Assembly: GCF_018139145.2 (NCBI RefSeq)
Contig: NC_059474.1
Location: forward strand, 40,814,344-40,878,343
DNA: 64,000 bases
Direction of reading: 5' to 3'
Origin: Gymnogyps californianus
Lineage: Eukaryota; Chordata; Aves; Accipitriformes; Cathartidae
The notes beneath the pieces are model-generated. The model did no database searches, was not told the DNA's origin, and was given only the letters and a program-made list of their open reading frames with translations. The stretch's first letter is position 1. The number at the start of each line of letters is the position of its first letter. Positions 11,331-25,018 of the stretch are shown here, in pieces. Both the position numbers and the translations under genes were made by a program.

Positions 11331-14300
11331 TCTGTGTTGTGTAAAATTCAGTTTGTGACTTTTAGTAACAAAACAAAAATTGACTAATGATTTGTCATTG
11401 TTTACAGCACTAGGTGAGATTATCTGAAAAACAGTGAAAGATTTTATTATCAAGTATATACTGAGAACACAGGCAGAGTATTAAATTTGAATTAAAATAA
11501 ACTCCGTACATCTGATCCTATGAATTTTTATAACAGGATACCTGCACCCTGAAAACATTCTGGCAAAATATTTCCAGAAACTCCATCTTCTCTGCTCCAT
11601 CTTTTCCCTTTCTCATCAGTTCCTCAGGGTTTAGGGTCAGCATCTTGCATGAGGGGAAGAAGAGATGTCATCTCTCTCCTTCTTTAAGTGAGACATCTGT
11701 AAGCCAGGTATGTAAGTCAAAGTATCTGATTTATTGCTGTCCTAGACGTTCCAGCCTTCAACTCCCAGTGGTGTCTAGAAAGCCACATATTCATCTATCA
11801 ACTTTATCACAAATTCTTACTGTTGTAATCAGCACTAAGCAGCAGCTTAAGTTCTTTTTCTTCCCCTACTTGGGGAAAAAAAGGTTTTCCTTGTTTGTTT
11901 CCAGCTTTAATTTGAGCTATTTTTAATGAGACATAATTGCCAGATAATACCATTGGTAGAAATATTAGCCTGGAGACTATTTCTTCCCTGCTCATAAAGT
12001 CTATACACAGAAATTGTTTTTCCTGTCTAATATTAAGACCACTCATGAGCAATCTGCCTTAAAAAGCTCACACTTCCAACTGATAGCTTCTCAAATTGTT
12101 CACTAGTTACTGAGCACTCAGAAGACTGAGACAGAACTGACTGTGTGAACATAAAAATGTATTTAAACTTCAATTTACTGTAGATGTTGCATTATTTTTC
12201 ATACTAAAGTTTTAAAATTTCAGAGAACCAAATGTCAACTGATTTAATATCAGCTATTAAGATGTGATTAAGCTATGACTCATTGCAACAATAAATGCTT
12301 CTGACCCATGCTCATATTTTTTGTTGAGCCTACCTTTTGGCTAGTGGGCTAAAACTGAAAGTAGTAATTTATTTTCTGTATCTCGTGTATTTGTGCACTC
12401 CACTGCAACATCCAGGATACAGGATCAAAATCTGGCCAACTAAAAATTCTCCTAATCCAACATTTATTAAAAAATGTATTACATGAAACTTGAAATGAAG
12501 TAAAAGCAAATCTAAGCCAAACTACTGGACAGAAAGTTTAATTCTTCCTCACATATAAAACACTTCCTTCATAAATTCTGCATAAAAACATCTTTCAGAA
12601 AAATAAGTTTAAGAACCTAAGTACTTGCAGAATACTGCTACTCAGCACAGTGCTGTAAGACTGCCTACATGATATTAAGATTCAGGGCTCAAAACCAGAA
12701 ATATCTTGATGCAATACATCTTTGTCTTAAAATCGTATCATACTGAAACTTTGTCAGGAGCAAGATCAAGCTCAAGAAGAACTCTCCACAAAGTGTAGTT
12801 TAGAAGTTACATGAGGTTTCCCAAAGTATTACACAGTAAGGAAAAAATCTTCTGTTTTTCTTGTGCAAAACGTGAGTGATTTAGTAGATTCTGCATGTGG
12901 CCAAGAGTTAGCTATGTGACATTTTATGAAGATAGACAGTCATCTTCATTTATTCTGTTGGACTATATACCACAGAAGGATTGCAAAGGGTTACACATGA
13001 AGTTTGTAGCAGCCTTGAAAAACTCTTCTGGATTTTGATTAATAGTAAGGGATATATTTCAATAGCTAGTTGTATACCACTTAGAATGGAAGTCACTTCT
13101 GTTTTTGTAACTATAGAGCTACAGCAAAGAGTTGGAGAAAGACCTGGTGGCAAACATTTCCATTTTTAATCTGCCCTGGAGCAAGTTATAAAACTCCCTA
13201 TTCTCCTCTAGTAAGAGATTTGACCTAGCCTTGTAGCAAATCAGGTCAGAGGCAACACAGAGAGAACATGACATTGTCAGACTGACATACAAGCTGCATT
13301 TAATAACCCATACCACAGTGAAGTTCACTGGGTTGTTGCTAGCCACTTCAGATTATTTTGACAAATCTAGATAAACGTAAATACAAACAAATTCATAGCT
13401 CCTCCCTTTACTATAAGGTATAACTTGTTTATTCCATAAATAGTGCCAGTAATCAACAATAGGCAATGTGTATTCTAGCCAGAAAGTTGTTACCACAATG
13501 AGTTACTGGTACCCTGAAACCAGGTAACAGTGGAAAAAAAAATCTGCCAGTTGTTTTTTATAGTATTTGCAGTTCTTAAAGAGCATACCTGAAGGCTCTG
13601 TTGGGATAAACACTTATTAATAAATATTTTGTCTGGTCTATTACTATTTAACCTGATAAGAATATAATTAACCTGAAGAAAATATAGTAGGTTGTTAACT
13701 GTATTTCTGGATTTTATTTTCCCGATGAAGTACAAGACTTACTATTGCAATAAATACCAGTGACTTGGGAGAAAAAAAAAGAAAAAAGCGCTTGTCAAAA
13801 GGTCAGGTTGTAGTTGGCAAGAAAACAGTTCTCTCAACCTTAATAACATTGAACATGGTAGCCACAAGAGTTAGTCTTGTATAGGCACTGCTGCAAGCAA
13901 TAACAGCATGAAGGACTTCAGCATGAATAAAGTTGCCTTTACATATCCACTGGCAAAGTAAACTTTGCTTTCAGGAACAAGTATCCCTGAACTTGCTTAT
14001 TAGTTTGTTTAGAAATATGCTCTGTTTAATTCAAAGTAGTAGATCTAACACCCAGATAATAAAATAGATATGATTCTCTTTTCAACTCTTTTCACAGTTC
14101 CTTTCATTCCATTAAAACATTGTGAAAGCTAAGATGTTCCATAAACTTTTCTATCTGCAAGATCATCTTATGATTTGCTTCTTGCCTGCTTCCACAATCC
14201 CTTGTGCTTAGGCTCTCTTTGGGTCATCTCACTGACACTGCTGTATTGCCATCCTCCTGTAGATCTCCATCCCATGGGGACAGCACAAAAATCATCACCT

Positions 14301-17300
14301 CACAAACCCAATAAATCACAAGTAAAATCTCTATTTAAAATGAATTTGCTTCAAAAGAGACAAGGAGTATTAAAATGATCTTTCAAAAAGAATTTTTTGA
14401 AAATGAAAAAAAGACATTTTATTCTGAGTGGAAGATAATTACTAGTATCTTGGCAACAAGCATTTAATTGTAGGGCTGACAGAATTCCATATCAAGTTAG
14501 TGGTATAAACAAACATCTCATCTAAACTAGGATACTGATATCACATATTCAGTTGTATTTAAAAAAAAAAAAAGGCGTGTGCGAGTGCATGCATACATGC
14601 ATACTCCCTTCTGCATAACCACCAATCCCACCAGCATCCCAACTATTTGATCACAATAACCAGTCCTCGCTTGGTTGACAAAAATAACTGTTTCCCAAAG
14701 TGTGTATTCACGTTACTCTGCAAGTGCAAATATTTCTATTGCATTCAGCAATACTGATACAGTTACTTTGTAATGTCTGGATTCATTTTTGGAAGCTTGT
14801 CTTGGTAAAGCACTGTCTTACAGAACTACATCTAACCAGGATTATCTTGGGAAAAAAGATAACATACAGAAGTACTCAGTATGGTAAGTTTACATAACCA
14901 TCATAGCATTTATATGAAAGTGCAAATAGAGTAGAATCTATATGAAAGCCTGGAAGGAGGAGTAATTTAAGAAAAGCAGTACACACAACTTTCTGCTATT
15001 TCGAAGCTTCCTTTAAAGAAAATATTTATGTTCTAGCAAGACAACACAGGGCCATAAAAAGACAGTGAAAATGAAGTTGCCTTTCCTCTATCAGCTTAAA
15101 GGGGAAGAAAAGAAAGTTTCTCCCCTTGTCATTGAACGCATTCCTATCGCTTCTGTTTGACACGAATATTTCCATCAGTATAAGAACAAACTGTAGAAAT
15201 GTATTCATTATTACACAGCCACTTAGCTCTTCACAAATCCAGCAAAGACACTTAAACATCCAGGCTGTTACAAGTGACGCATTTGTACAAAGAAGAGTTT
15301 GGAAGATCCTAAATATCAGTGTTTCAAACCAAGTCCAAGAGTGTTCGAAGTCGTGCCACTTGCAGGTGCACTTGCTGCTCTAAATCTGTCAGATACCAAC
15401 ATGACATATTAGTATCCCAGAACAGCAATAAGCTTATAGGATTTTAAGATCATCTAAACCTTGTCTCTGTCTATACCTGCTTCCAGAGCATATAAACCAG
15501 GTTTTGATTCCAAAATTAACACTGTCTAATTTTTGTGTCAACTCCTGTAGCCAAGTTAAATATTAAAAGCCTCAGCTGGAATAATTTTTTTTTTCAGGTT
15601 TGAAGCATCAATTTTGTAGCCTTACCTACCAAAAGCACATGTTCAAGTATGCCTGTTAGCTCAGTTCTGGATAGGTTGTCTGAATCACGTGTATCTGGCA
15701 GTAGAGATGCCCACAATGTTGACAAATAAGGCTATCAAAGACCACCTATGCGTTTGCAAATTAACATGCAATTCAAGAATTACTCCAAGGTAGAATACTC
15801 AGAATAAAGTGAACATTCACTGAAGAACATTAACTGAGGGCTATAGTCAATATAAAAGGACTTTCTAGAGATCCCTTATAAAGTAATGAAAATGTAATCC
15901 GAAAGGACAGTTGCATAAAAACTTAACAACTCAGTAAGATCTTAAGATACTTGAATTGGGTAAGTTATTTGTCACTGTGCACTTAGTGGTCCTCAAGAGC
16001 CTGGAATAGTTTAACAACAGCAATACAAAAGATTTCGGCTAGCTAGGAATAACTGTTGCAAAGCCAAATCACTATTGATATGAGATATTTCACTGTTGCC
16101 ACCACAGAGGGGGTTCAGTTTTCAAACAAGGAGCAGAGCTTGCATGGTAGTTAAGCTCCATCAGACTGAGCACGGATTTTGTTGAGCTCTTGCAACTCTG
16201 AAGAATTTCAGGTGGTCTGGAATCATGTTACTTTTGTGACTAACAAAGCCATCCGGCACAACACAGGTATGATATTTTGCATTATATGATAATTTTCTAA
16301 AGTGCATTCCCCGCTCTCTTACCGCTCCTCCTTCCCAGTCTTTTCATTGTACAAAGCAGACTTTTGGCACTTAAGCCATAATCTTGTAACTGGTATTAGG
16401 ACTCACTCACAGATATACTACTTCAGAGCTTTTAAGTATGTTATGACCAAATTAAACCAGGAAGAATGAATAGTCCCTGACAAAGTGAGTTTACTGGCCT
16501 ATTTTCTCCAGCTAAACCAACACAAGTTCTGCTGACATATTGAGAAGGCAGCGAACCAGAAGTAGTCTGGAATATTAGTTCAATTAATACCAGCCTCCTG
16601 TGTTTAATGTTTCTGCAAGGATAAAGGGTTTTTTGTATCTTTCCCTTCATATGCACATGTAAACGTAGTCACAATAATCTTGTTTGTATTTTTGACAAAT
16701 GAGTAGATTCAGATGTCGATTTCCCTTTAGAGGGTCAGAAATCTGAACAAGGATTCTTAGAATTGAATTCAATACTTTATCTGTGTTATCTTCTGCACGA
16801 AACAATGATGAATAGACTAAAGAATATCTGGAGAAATTCAAGTGGCATGGGTGCGCATATACTAAGCATCCCTCAGTTAAACAGTACTCTATGACTGTTC
16901 TAACCTTTTTTACTTTTCTTCCTTCAGCAGCTCAACAGTAAATACTTTGTATGATGGTATAAATGCCTATATTTATTACTATGGCTTAATACATGCTTGA
17001 TTGTTTTGGCCTGAGCTTTGGATCTGAAGGGAGGCAGAGCAATAGAGCAAGAGTGTTACAAGAAGAAAAGAAGTGCTACAAGAAAGACAGGTGGTGGAGA
17101 CATATTTGTCTTTCAAAATATCATTTATAGGAACAACTTTTTTCTGATAAGTGTGCCAATCTCAGTAGATTCAGTATGATATTTTGAAATGTTTAATAAG
17201 GTTGTGCCTCAAGTTCCATAGCTTTTTGCCACTATTCTGGTTGAGGAGCCATGCTGCACTCACAACAGCATTATTAGTTAAGAATTAATTGGAACTACAA

Positions 17301-20300
17301 ACGACAACTTCCTTCTTGGCACTGGAAGTTCTAGGTGAATATAAAAGTATTTGGTTTAAATTGCATGTCCTACCACTTGATTCCTCTTATCTGAAGTATA
17401 TGTGGTACCCTGACCACATATAACCCTCAACATTAATGCTCAGAGATTTCATCCCTCATCTCACTGCAGGAACAGTGTGCTGCCATTGCTTTAGTCTGGT
17501 GCTTTTTGCTATTCACCTCCTCTTCTAGATACAATATCAAAAGAGCTAACAGAGGGCCATGAGGCCAGACAGCTCCTCTAGCTCTATAGGTTGCTGTTAT
17601 TCTTCTTCCCTGAAATTTGTTGTTCATTTTAGGGTTTTTTTTAAGTTTTAAATAGTTAGGTCAGTATTCAAGACAGTTCTAGGAAGACAGAAGTCGCCTC
17701 CATAAAGAGGAATAAATCCCTCCAAATTCTGATCCAACACAGCTAAAGCAAGTGCCGATCTCTCCTGTTCCCTTTCCCAGACTCAGGGGACATGTCACCA
17801 CCACTTAGGAGTTAGAGTAGGCCATGCTGAGGAGAAGCGCATCTCATGTTCGTCTTCCAATATTGCAGCTACAACAGAGAGAAGCATCACTGAAATTATA
17901 ACAGAATATCAAAGATTTCCCCTCTCCAAGGGAGATAGGCGCAGGAAGCAACATCCACAGCACAGGGTCCCTTAGGGAAAAGGAAAAAAAGGTCTATCTT
18001 CTAGTCAGAAATTGCCACATATTTAGACTATGTTCCCTAATACAGACCAACAGACAATCCTCAGGCATCTTCCCCACAATCCTGATCCACCTCTCATATC
18101 ACCTATTTCGGTTTTTCAGTCTTTTTGAAAAATGTAGTTTCAGCTCCTTAGTGCACTCCCTTTTCTTCACAAGCTCCAAATAGCAGGGAAAAAGTGAGGA
18201 AGAAAGTCTGACATGAAGATAGAGTTCAGTTCAGTAAATTTACTGTTATAAACCTCTCCCTTTACATCTGCTTTGTAAAACAGAGCAATTTAACACCTCA
18301 AAATATTTCTGAGAAATTGCGACTAATGCATGTTTTCTAACAATTAATGTTTACAAAGGCCAGGTCCAGCAAGCAAGATACCATAGCTCTGATCCAGCAC
18401 CATTTAAAATATTCACATATTAAGCAACTGTGTGTGGAAAAAAACCATTTATTAAATTAGTGTTTGTACCTGTTTAAATAAGGATAAAAATATGTTTTCC
18501 ATTGTGTTGTTCACATAGTTCTGCATGTGGCCAAGAGGGAGTGCTGGTCATTACAGTTCAAGTCTAAATATCATGACAAGCTATAGATTGCATATTAGTA
18601 GGCAGCATAATGTATGAAACAGCCTATGGCTGAAAAACTATGTTGAGTTACCTCACTTCAGCAAAAGGCAACCTTAAGTTAAGGTCATTTGCAAAGGTTG
18701 GTAAAGAGCTTCATATACAAAGACTGCCTGTGGGTTTAAAAAAAAGAATCAAATCCCCAAACCATACAAATAAGTATCATAACAAGTTCCACGTAGCAGG
18801 TCTACTAAAAATAAGTACTTTCCCTTTATCAAGTCCCACAGGCTAAGGCCTGATTTCAGGTTAGGGCTGGTTGCATCTATTACTTCCAAAAATGGCAATA
18901 GTTGCAGGGTAGTGCATATTAGGCTGAACAGGGAGCAAGTTCTGTTGTCAAAGCAAATGAAGAAAAAAAACCCCAAACCTCCCCTCCACACACACTTCTT
19001 CCCTTGTTTACTATGGACTCTGAAATTCCCTCTTTCTTCTGTGCCTTCTCCTCGTTTGATCTCTGTGACTGTGAAGCAATCTTAAGAAGATTCAAATGTG
19101 TGGGGTTTTTTTCTTTTCTAATTAGGTAAGCCTTGCCTCATAGTTACCAAGCAGCAATGCAAACTTCTACAAAGAAAGAATGTTGCAACAAAACCTGTTT
19201 CAGTCCGACTACCAAAAGAAAAAAAAAAAACCAAGAAAATCCACACGTCTTTCAGTAAGATTTAAAAATACTCTTACATTAATCTCATTACTATCCTTTC
19301 AATTAAAACACTCTGTTCAAAGCTTTAAGGAAGCATGAAAACAAAAAGAAAACAAAAACATGATCACAAGAAGCATTTCCACTGGCTGTGAAAGATGCTC
19401 TAAAATGATCTGTCTGGTCACAAAATGAAATCTCTTTGAAACTCATTAAGTCAGACACTATCAGCCCAATCCTGCAATTCTGACTCAGGCAAAACTGTCA
19501 TTGACGTCAGTGAAAGCTTTGACTTTGTGAAAAAGTGAGAATGGATTTCAAGACTGGAACCTAGTTGTGTTTCATTTCATTACCATCTTATTTCACAAGC
19601 AAAAAAACCATTAAAATCAGAGTGGTATTCTAGTCTAAAAGAAAAACTGCACATCCACAGAACACAAAACAAGCATGGTATGAATTGCAGTGGAATTTTA
19701 TTGTTTTATTTTTCAGTTAGATGTCAGGACAGTGCAGAAATCAACATATATTTTCTTTATGAGCATTGGCTTTCTCAAAGTGATTTATAAAAACAGATCT
19801 GCTACTAGAAGTGCTGTAGAGTAGACAGAAGGTTGTAGGGAAAACACCAACACACTAAAGAGACTAAAGAAAAATAGGCAAGAACAAAGCATAAAACAAA
19901 GCAGTATGGGAATATTCAAGTATTTAACATTTTCTTAAGATCTTACAAACACAGAAGAAGCCATCCCATTTGCACTCAGGGAAAGAAAAAAAGTAGACTA
20001 GCTATTGTATCAAAAGGACTTTCTTCCAGAACTCAGCTAATATTTGAGATTAGAGACCTTCAGCTGTCTCTTGCCTTTCAAGAGTTCCAGTCTTGCATCT
20101 GAGTCTAACTAGCAGCTAAGCCTGATCATTTTAAAATTAACAACTCTACAGAGATGCAATAGCATGCTCTATGATACCTTGGAAGACCTTTTTGTTAAAA
20201 GGAAGATTTTGCAAGACTGATTTGTCAAAGATAGGCATCAACAGCTTCATTTTTAAAACTGGAGTGCAAGTTTCTGAAAGATATTTATCTTCTAGAAACT

Positions 20301-20501
20301 GTTGGAAGTTTCAAGTTCTATCTCAAAACTATTGAATCTTCTCTCAATTTTCATTTACCAAAGCCCCTCTCTTGTTAAGAACAAATAACATGAAAATTTT
20401 AATGTTACAGTTCAGAAGTAAACCAGATTCAAGTCTAGAATTATAAATCCCCCAAATTTGAGACTTCTCATTACCTAATCAGGAAAACTTACATCTGCAG
20501 T
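11331..20501. other. A+T-rich non-coding stretch
   Basis: Nine kilobases with no supported gene, RNA or recognisable transposon. Only short open frames and small A-runs are present. A 19-bp word is shared between 12,889 and 18,519 (see findings). Confidence 0.6.
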
Positions 20502-20572
20502 TCATAGAATCATAGAATATCTCAAGTTGGAAGGGACCCATAAGGATCATCAAGTCCAACTCCCTCCTCCTC
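20502..20572 (-). mobile_element. CR1 LINE, very short 3' end fragment
   Basis: Starts with two copies of TCATAGAA, followed by GTTGGAAGGGACCC and ATCAAGTCCAACTCC. This is the reverse complement of a CR1 3' terminus. Only about 70 bp remains. Confidence 0.9.
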
Positions 20573-21433
20573 GCAGCTGATCATATGTAGGTAGTAACAT
20601 AAAAAATCACAGCCCAAAACCTAAAGAAAAATTGGGATAATTGACACTGGTTTCAGGCTTCGCTAGCTCTTGCAACAAAATGAATCAAGCGCATTTAGGT
20701 TTTCTACAACTCTGTGGATATATCAACTTCAAGGAAACATTCTACCTCAGAGTTAAATACATGGGTACACCGAAGGTGGTTGACATGCTCCTACACTGTA
20801 TATTCAGTGTCTGGCTCATTTAGTCAGCTGGATCCACGGAGTGAATTATACCCAGAACCTGCAGAGCCTGGCAGAGTAGACTTTATTGCCACATAGAAAC
20901 TCTGATTGTTTAATGGAAAAAGTAGTCAAGTTATTCTTCTGCCTCAAACATTCCTCAGACAGGGACTTTCACAGATATTCTGCTATGCTGCTTTTTAATA
21001 TTTGTCTCTACTATTATTGACTCATATTAGCAAATATCTGAACACAGAAAATTCACATTCTTAGCTTCGTTTCTTAATTGAATTCTTCACAGATCGATAT
21101 AATGTGTGATAATATAGAGATACTTAGTGAAAACCAATAGAGTAAGTTCAAGAATGACTGTGGCTGTATTTCAGACCTCCTAGGTCTGAAGGCTCACAAT
21201 ATTTGCCCCAGTTCTTGTTTGAAGTTTGTCTTCAATGGCAATCCCATAGTCATGGAACTACAAGGGGTGAAAAAGCCATCTGTACCACAAATGAACGTCC
21301 AGCCAGGGTGGGGAGTCATGAGGAGCAAATCCTACACACGCACCCCACCCCAACAGCCTCACCACTTGTACACCTTACAAGTCAAAAGTGACAAATCTGT
21401 CAGAACTCAAAGTGTCAAAATATTTTTCTATAA
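20573..21433. other. unassigned non-coding stretch
   Basis: No gene or repeat recognised between the CR1 tail and the LTR. Short overlapping frames at 20.64-20.9 and 21.2-21.47 kb show no coding features. Confidence 0.5.
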
Positions 21434-21438
21434 TCATA

Positions 21439-22023
21439 TGTCCTGGTTTTGGCTGGGACAGAGTTAACTCTCTTCTTAGTAGCTGGTACTGTGCTGTGTT
21501 TTGGATTTAGTGTGAGAATGATGTTGATAACACTCTGACTTTTTAGTTGGTGCTAAGTAGCGCTTATCTTAAGCCAAGGACTTTTCAGTTTCCCATGCTC
21601 TGCCAGCAAGCAGGTGTGCAAGAAGCTGGGAGGGAGCAGAGCCGGGGCAGCTGACCTGAACTAGCCAAAGGGATGTTCCATACCATGGAACGTCATGCCC
21701 AGTATACAAACAGGGGGCAGCTGGCCAGGAGGGGCGGATCACGGCTCTGGCATCGGTCAGCGGGTGGTGAGCAGTTGCATTGTGCGTCACTGGGTTCCCC
21801 CCCCCCGCCTTTTTTTTGTTATGTTCCTTTTCATTACTATTATTATTATATTTCATTATTATTATTGTTAGTGTTATTAAACTGTTCTTATCTCAACCCA
21901 CAAGTTCTGCCTTCTTTCCCGATTCTCCTCACCATCCCACCGGGGGGGGGGGGGGGGGACGACACAGGGAGTGAGGGAGCGGCTGTGTGGTGCTTGGCTG
22001 CTGACTGGGGTTAAATCACGACA
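21439..22023 (+). mobile_element. solo LTR, ERVL-like (585 bp)
   Basis: Starts TGTCCTGGTTTTGGCTGGGA and ends ...AAATCACGACA, so it has TG...CA termini. It is flanked by the exact 5-bp direct repeat TCATA (21434-21438 and 22024-22028). A 5-bp duplication is the size expected for ERVL-class integrases. A degenerate TATA-like element lies at 21703-21709. An ATTAAA signal is at 21876-21881, after an (ATT)n tract, and a G17 run is at 21942-21958. It has the same length as the minus-strand copy at 29,296-29,880. No retroviral coding sequence is attached, so this is a solo LTR. Confidence 0.93.
21942..21958. repeat. G17 homopolymer inside the LTR
   Basis: Seventeen consecutive G near the 3' end of the LTR. 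The corresponding stretch in the 29.3-kb copy is a mixed G/T sequence, so this is a lineage-specific expansion or a sequencing artefact. Confidence 0.85.
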
Positions 22024-22654
22024 TCATATTTCTAAACTTAGGGTTCATTTACTGTCTTAATTTAGAATACCTTAAAGCTATCAGAATTCTGGATAATTTC
22101 TATAACACGTTTAAACATAAATATTTATTTTCTTGTGACCTCTCTGTGGCAAGTTCACTACCTACTAATATTGCATTCCAGAAAAAAAATCTTGTATGAA
22201 TGTTCAGAGATGGAAAACATTCCCAGGGATGCCTTGTAATGTGTGTCAGTTTTATTATCATTAACATTTGTACTGGAAAAGCAGAGAAAAATAACTGGGA
22301 CTGATAGAGGAAACACTTCTCATGGATATTCCAATGTATATCTGATATTCGTGGACAATTAAGATTGAAGTTTCAACTTAGATGTGCATGGTGTTATGAT
22401 GCATACATACACTTAAAAGCCTGTAGGATTATTTGTAAATAATTGTAATCACTCAAGCTCCCTGCTGTCCTGTGGAGTGATACAGCTCAGCCAGAAGAGC
22501 ATCTATTGCACAAAAGGATATACATGCTGTCCCACGGTGCATTTTACTACATGAACTGCTGCAACAGTTCTACCTCCAAAACATCAGCTGACCGTCGAGG
22601 AATTACAGGCACACATCCTCAGGACTTGAACTCAACAATATCGTTATTACACCT

Positions 22655-23553
22655 TGTGTTAGGTTTGTGTGGTGGAGGTTTTGGTAGCGGGGGAGGGGCC
22701 ACAGGGGTGGCTCCTGTGAGAAGCTGCTAGAAGCTTCCCCGGCTCCAAGTCAGACTCACTTCTGGCCAAGGCCGAGCCCAGCAGCAGCAGCAGTAGCACC
22801 TCTGGGATAGCATATATAAGAAGGGGAAAAAGTTGCTGAGGAAGAGGAAGAAGAAGAAGAGCTACAGCGAAGAGAGGAGTGGGATGTGAGAGAAACAACC
22901 ATGCAGACACCAAGGTCAGTGAAGAAGGAGAGGGAGGAGGTGCGCCGGAGCAGAGATTCCCCTGCAGCCCATGGAGGACCCCACGCCAGAGCAGGTGGCT
23001 GGGCCTGGAGAAGGCCATGACTCTGTGGGAAAGCCCACGCTGGAGCAGTTTGTGGAGGACTGCAGCACGTGGAAAGGGCTCGCGTTGGAGCAGCTCATGG
23101 GGGGCTGACCCTCGTGGGAGGGACCCCATGCTGGAGCAGGGGAAGACTGTGAGGAGTCCTCCCCCTGAGGAAAGAGTGGCAGAGACAATGTGGGACGAAC
23201 TGACCACAACCCCCATTCCCCCCACCCTGTGCCACTGGTGGGGGGGAGGTAGAGGAATCAGGAACAAAGCTGAGCCCAGGAAGAAGGGAGGGGTGGGGGG
23301 AAGGTATGTTTTTAAGTTACAGTTCTATTTCTCATTATCCTACTCTGATTTGATTGGTAACAAATTAAATTGGTTTATTTTTCCCCAAGTCAAGTCTGTT
23401 TGCCTATGACCATAACTGGTGAGTGATCCCTCCCTGTCCTTGTCTTGACTCGCAAGCCTTTCGTTGTATTTTCTCCTCCCCATCCCGCCGGCGGCGAGGA
23501 GTGAGCAAGCGGCTGCGTGGTGCTTTGTTGCCTGCTGGGCCTAAACCATGATA
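22655..23553 (+). mobile_element. solo LTR, ERVL-like second family, copy 1 (899 bp)
   Basis: Begins TGTGTTAGGTTTGTGTGG and ends CATGATA, where the other copy has CACGACA, so the terminal CA has decayed by C-to-T changes. The exact 5-bp duplication CACCT flanks it (22650-22654 and 23554-23558). A TATATAA box lies at 22813-22819. A short open frame of 45 codons plus stop runs from ATG 22971 to TGA 23106-23108 and is retained in the second copy at 38.9 kb. A (CAG)n stretch is near 22780. The last ~130 bp resemble the 3' end of the 585-bp LTR family. There are no adjacent gag-pol genes. Confidence 0.92.
22813..22819 (+). promoter_or_regulatory. TATA box of the LTR promoter
   Basis: TATATAA about 160 bp into the LTR. 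In the second copy the same position (38655-38661) reads TATTTAA, so that promoter is probably weaker. Confidence 0.5.
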
Positions 23554-24216
23554 CACCTAGTCAGCAGTCTGTCCACTTCCACAGGATGTCAAGCATTCCC
23601 AGTTGAGGATTTTACCTTATACCCCAGAGTCACACATTTTTGTAACATGCAGATATGGTCATGAACTCAAGATTTCTGCTCTAAAATTAAAGTTACTATG
23701 CTCAGATCTTCAAGGTCTGGCCAAGTATTGGAGAAACTATATTGGCATTGGATTGACACCTGGGAAAATCCTGTATTGTTCATGCTATTAAAAGAGAAGG
23801 TCACACAAGAAGATTGAGAGAATGTTGTTTGCAACTACAATAGCCATTACAGCTTACTATTATACAGAATATCTCAGTATCACAAGTTTAAAATTCATGC
23901 CACCGTATACAAGTCTGTTACTTTCCTGAATGTGCAAGAAAGATTAAAATGTGAATATAATAAAATATGAAGTACAACTTTAAAAAAAAAATCTATAAAG
24001 GAAATATTTTTATGTGCATCTTAGATACTCTATATCCAAAGTCAGTTTTCCAGTGGGATTCCTTAAAAGAAAAAAGAAAGAAAAAATAAAAAGTTAGACA
24101 GCATGGAATCAAGTTTAAAGGTTATCAAGTAACTTTTTGCTAAAGAAGTTTGTTTAAAAAGCTGCTCATTACAACAGAAAACTTAATGAATTCGAAGAAT
24201 GTATTCACTTGTTAAC

Positions 24217-24240
24217 TTCAAATATATATATATATTTGAA
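24217..24240. repeat. 24-bp perfect palindrome around (TA)n
   Basis: TTCAAATATATA followed by its own reverse complement gives a 24-bp perfect palindrome with no loop. It is mostly a TA microsatellite with matching TTCAA/TTGAA edges. Confidence 0.8.
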
Positions 24241-24870
24241 TTATCTCTTGGAGGCAGTTCTTTTCTTTGGACAGGCTTCTAAGCAAATATTTCAGTCCTT
24301 AGTACCGTTTGATGTTCAATATTTTTTTGTTTCTTAGATGTATCTGTTTTCACCATGTATTTTTCAGTATCTGCTGGAGGAGGAGGGGAAGAAGTAGGGC
24401 TTAAGAAGAACTTGAAATTTTCAGCAGTTATTTGATCATGTACAAGTGGATTACATTAAGATTTAGTACATGAAGACATCAAATAGTGATTTAAAAAAAT
24501 GTTTAGTGAATATCTTACAAGTTGAACTCAGTCTTTTGTGTATTAAAAGGTAAATTGAGGCAGTTTAAATCCTGAGAGACATAGTTTCCCCTCTTTTGTT
24601 TCATTGTTCAGATATCCTATAAAGGGGGTGCTATCCCAAGCAATTCTTCTACAATATACTGTAAAGCAGAGCCAGGTTAAGCAAACAGCATAGGAATAAA
24701 CAAAAAATCCTCTTTGAATTGATACAAGTCAGAAGTTGTTACTGGGCAGCTAGAACCTTTAATACAATGCTTTCCTATGCAACTCACAGAAGTCATCTCC
24801 ACAACTGTGTGCCTTCCACCACCTATTCTGTCAAGGAATACCTAACAGGCATTTGTGTGCTACATTGTTT

Positions 24871-25018
24871 GCCCAGAGAAGTGGTGGAGTCTCCATCCTT
24901 GGAGATATTCAAAAGCCATCTGGATATGGTCCTAGGCAACCTACTCTACATGACCCTGCTTGAGCAGGGGGGTGGACCTGACAACTTCCAGAGGTCCTTT
25001 CTGGGATTCTAAGATTCA
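24871..25018 (+). mobile_element. CR1 LINE, 3' end fragment
   Basis: Contains the end of the CR1 ORF2 reading frame ([19 protein letters not shown], matching the copy at 35.5 kb), then the 3' UTR. It stops in a decayed terminal repeat (GGATTCTAAGATTCA). It is 5'-truncated like most CR1 copies. Confidence 0.92.

Noticed and set aside
22659..23409. Overlapping 176-, 202- and 97-codon frames on both strands near 22.7-23.4 kb
   Set aside because: They lie wholly or mostly within the 899-bp solo LTR and result from its G+C-rich composition. No start context, conserved domain or splice signals. Only the short frame shared with copy 2 is kept as a finding.
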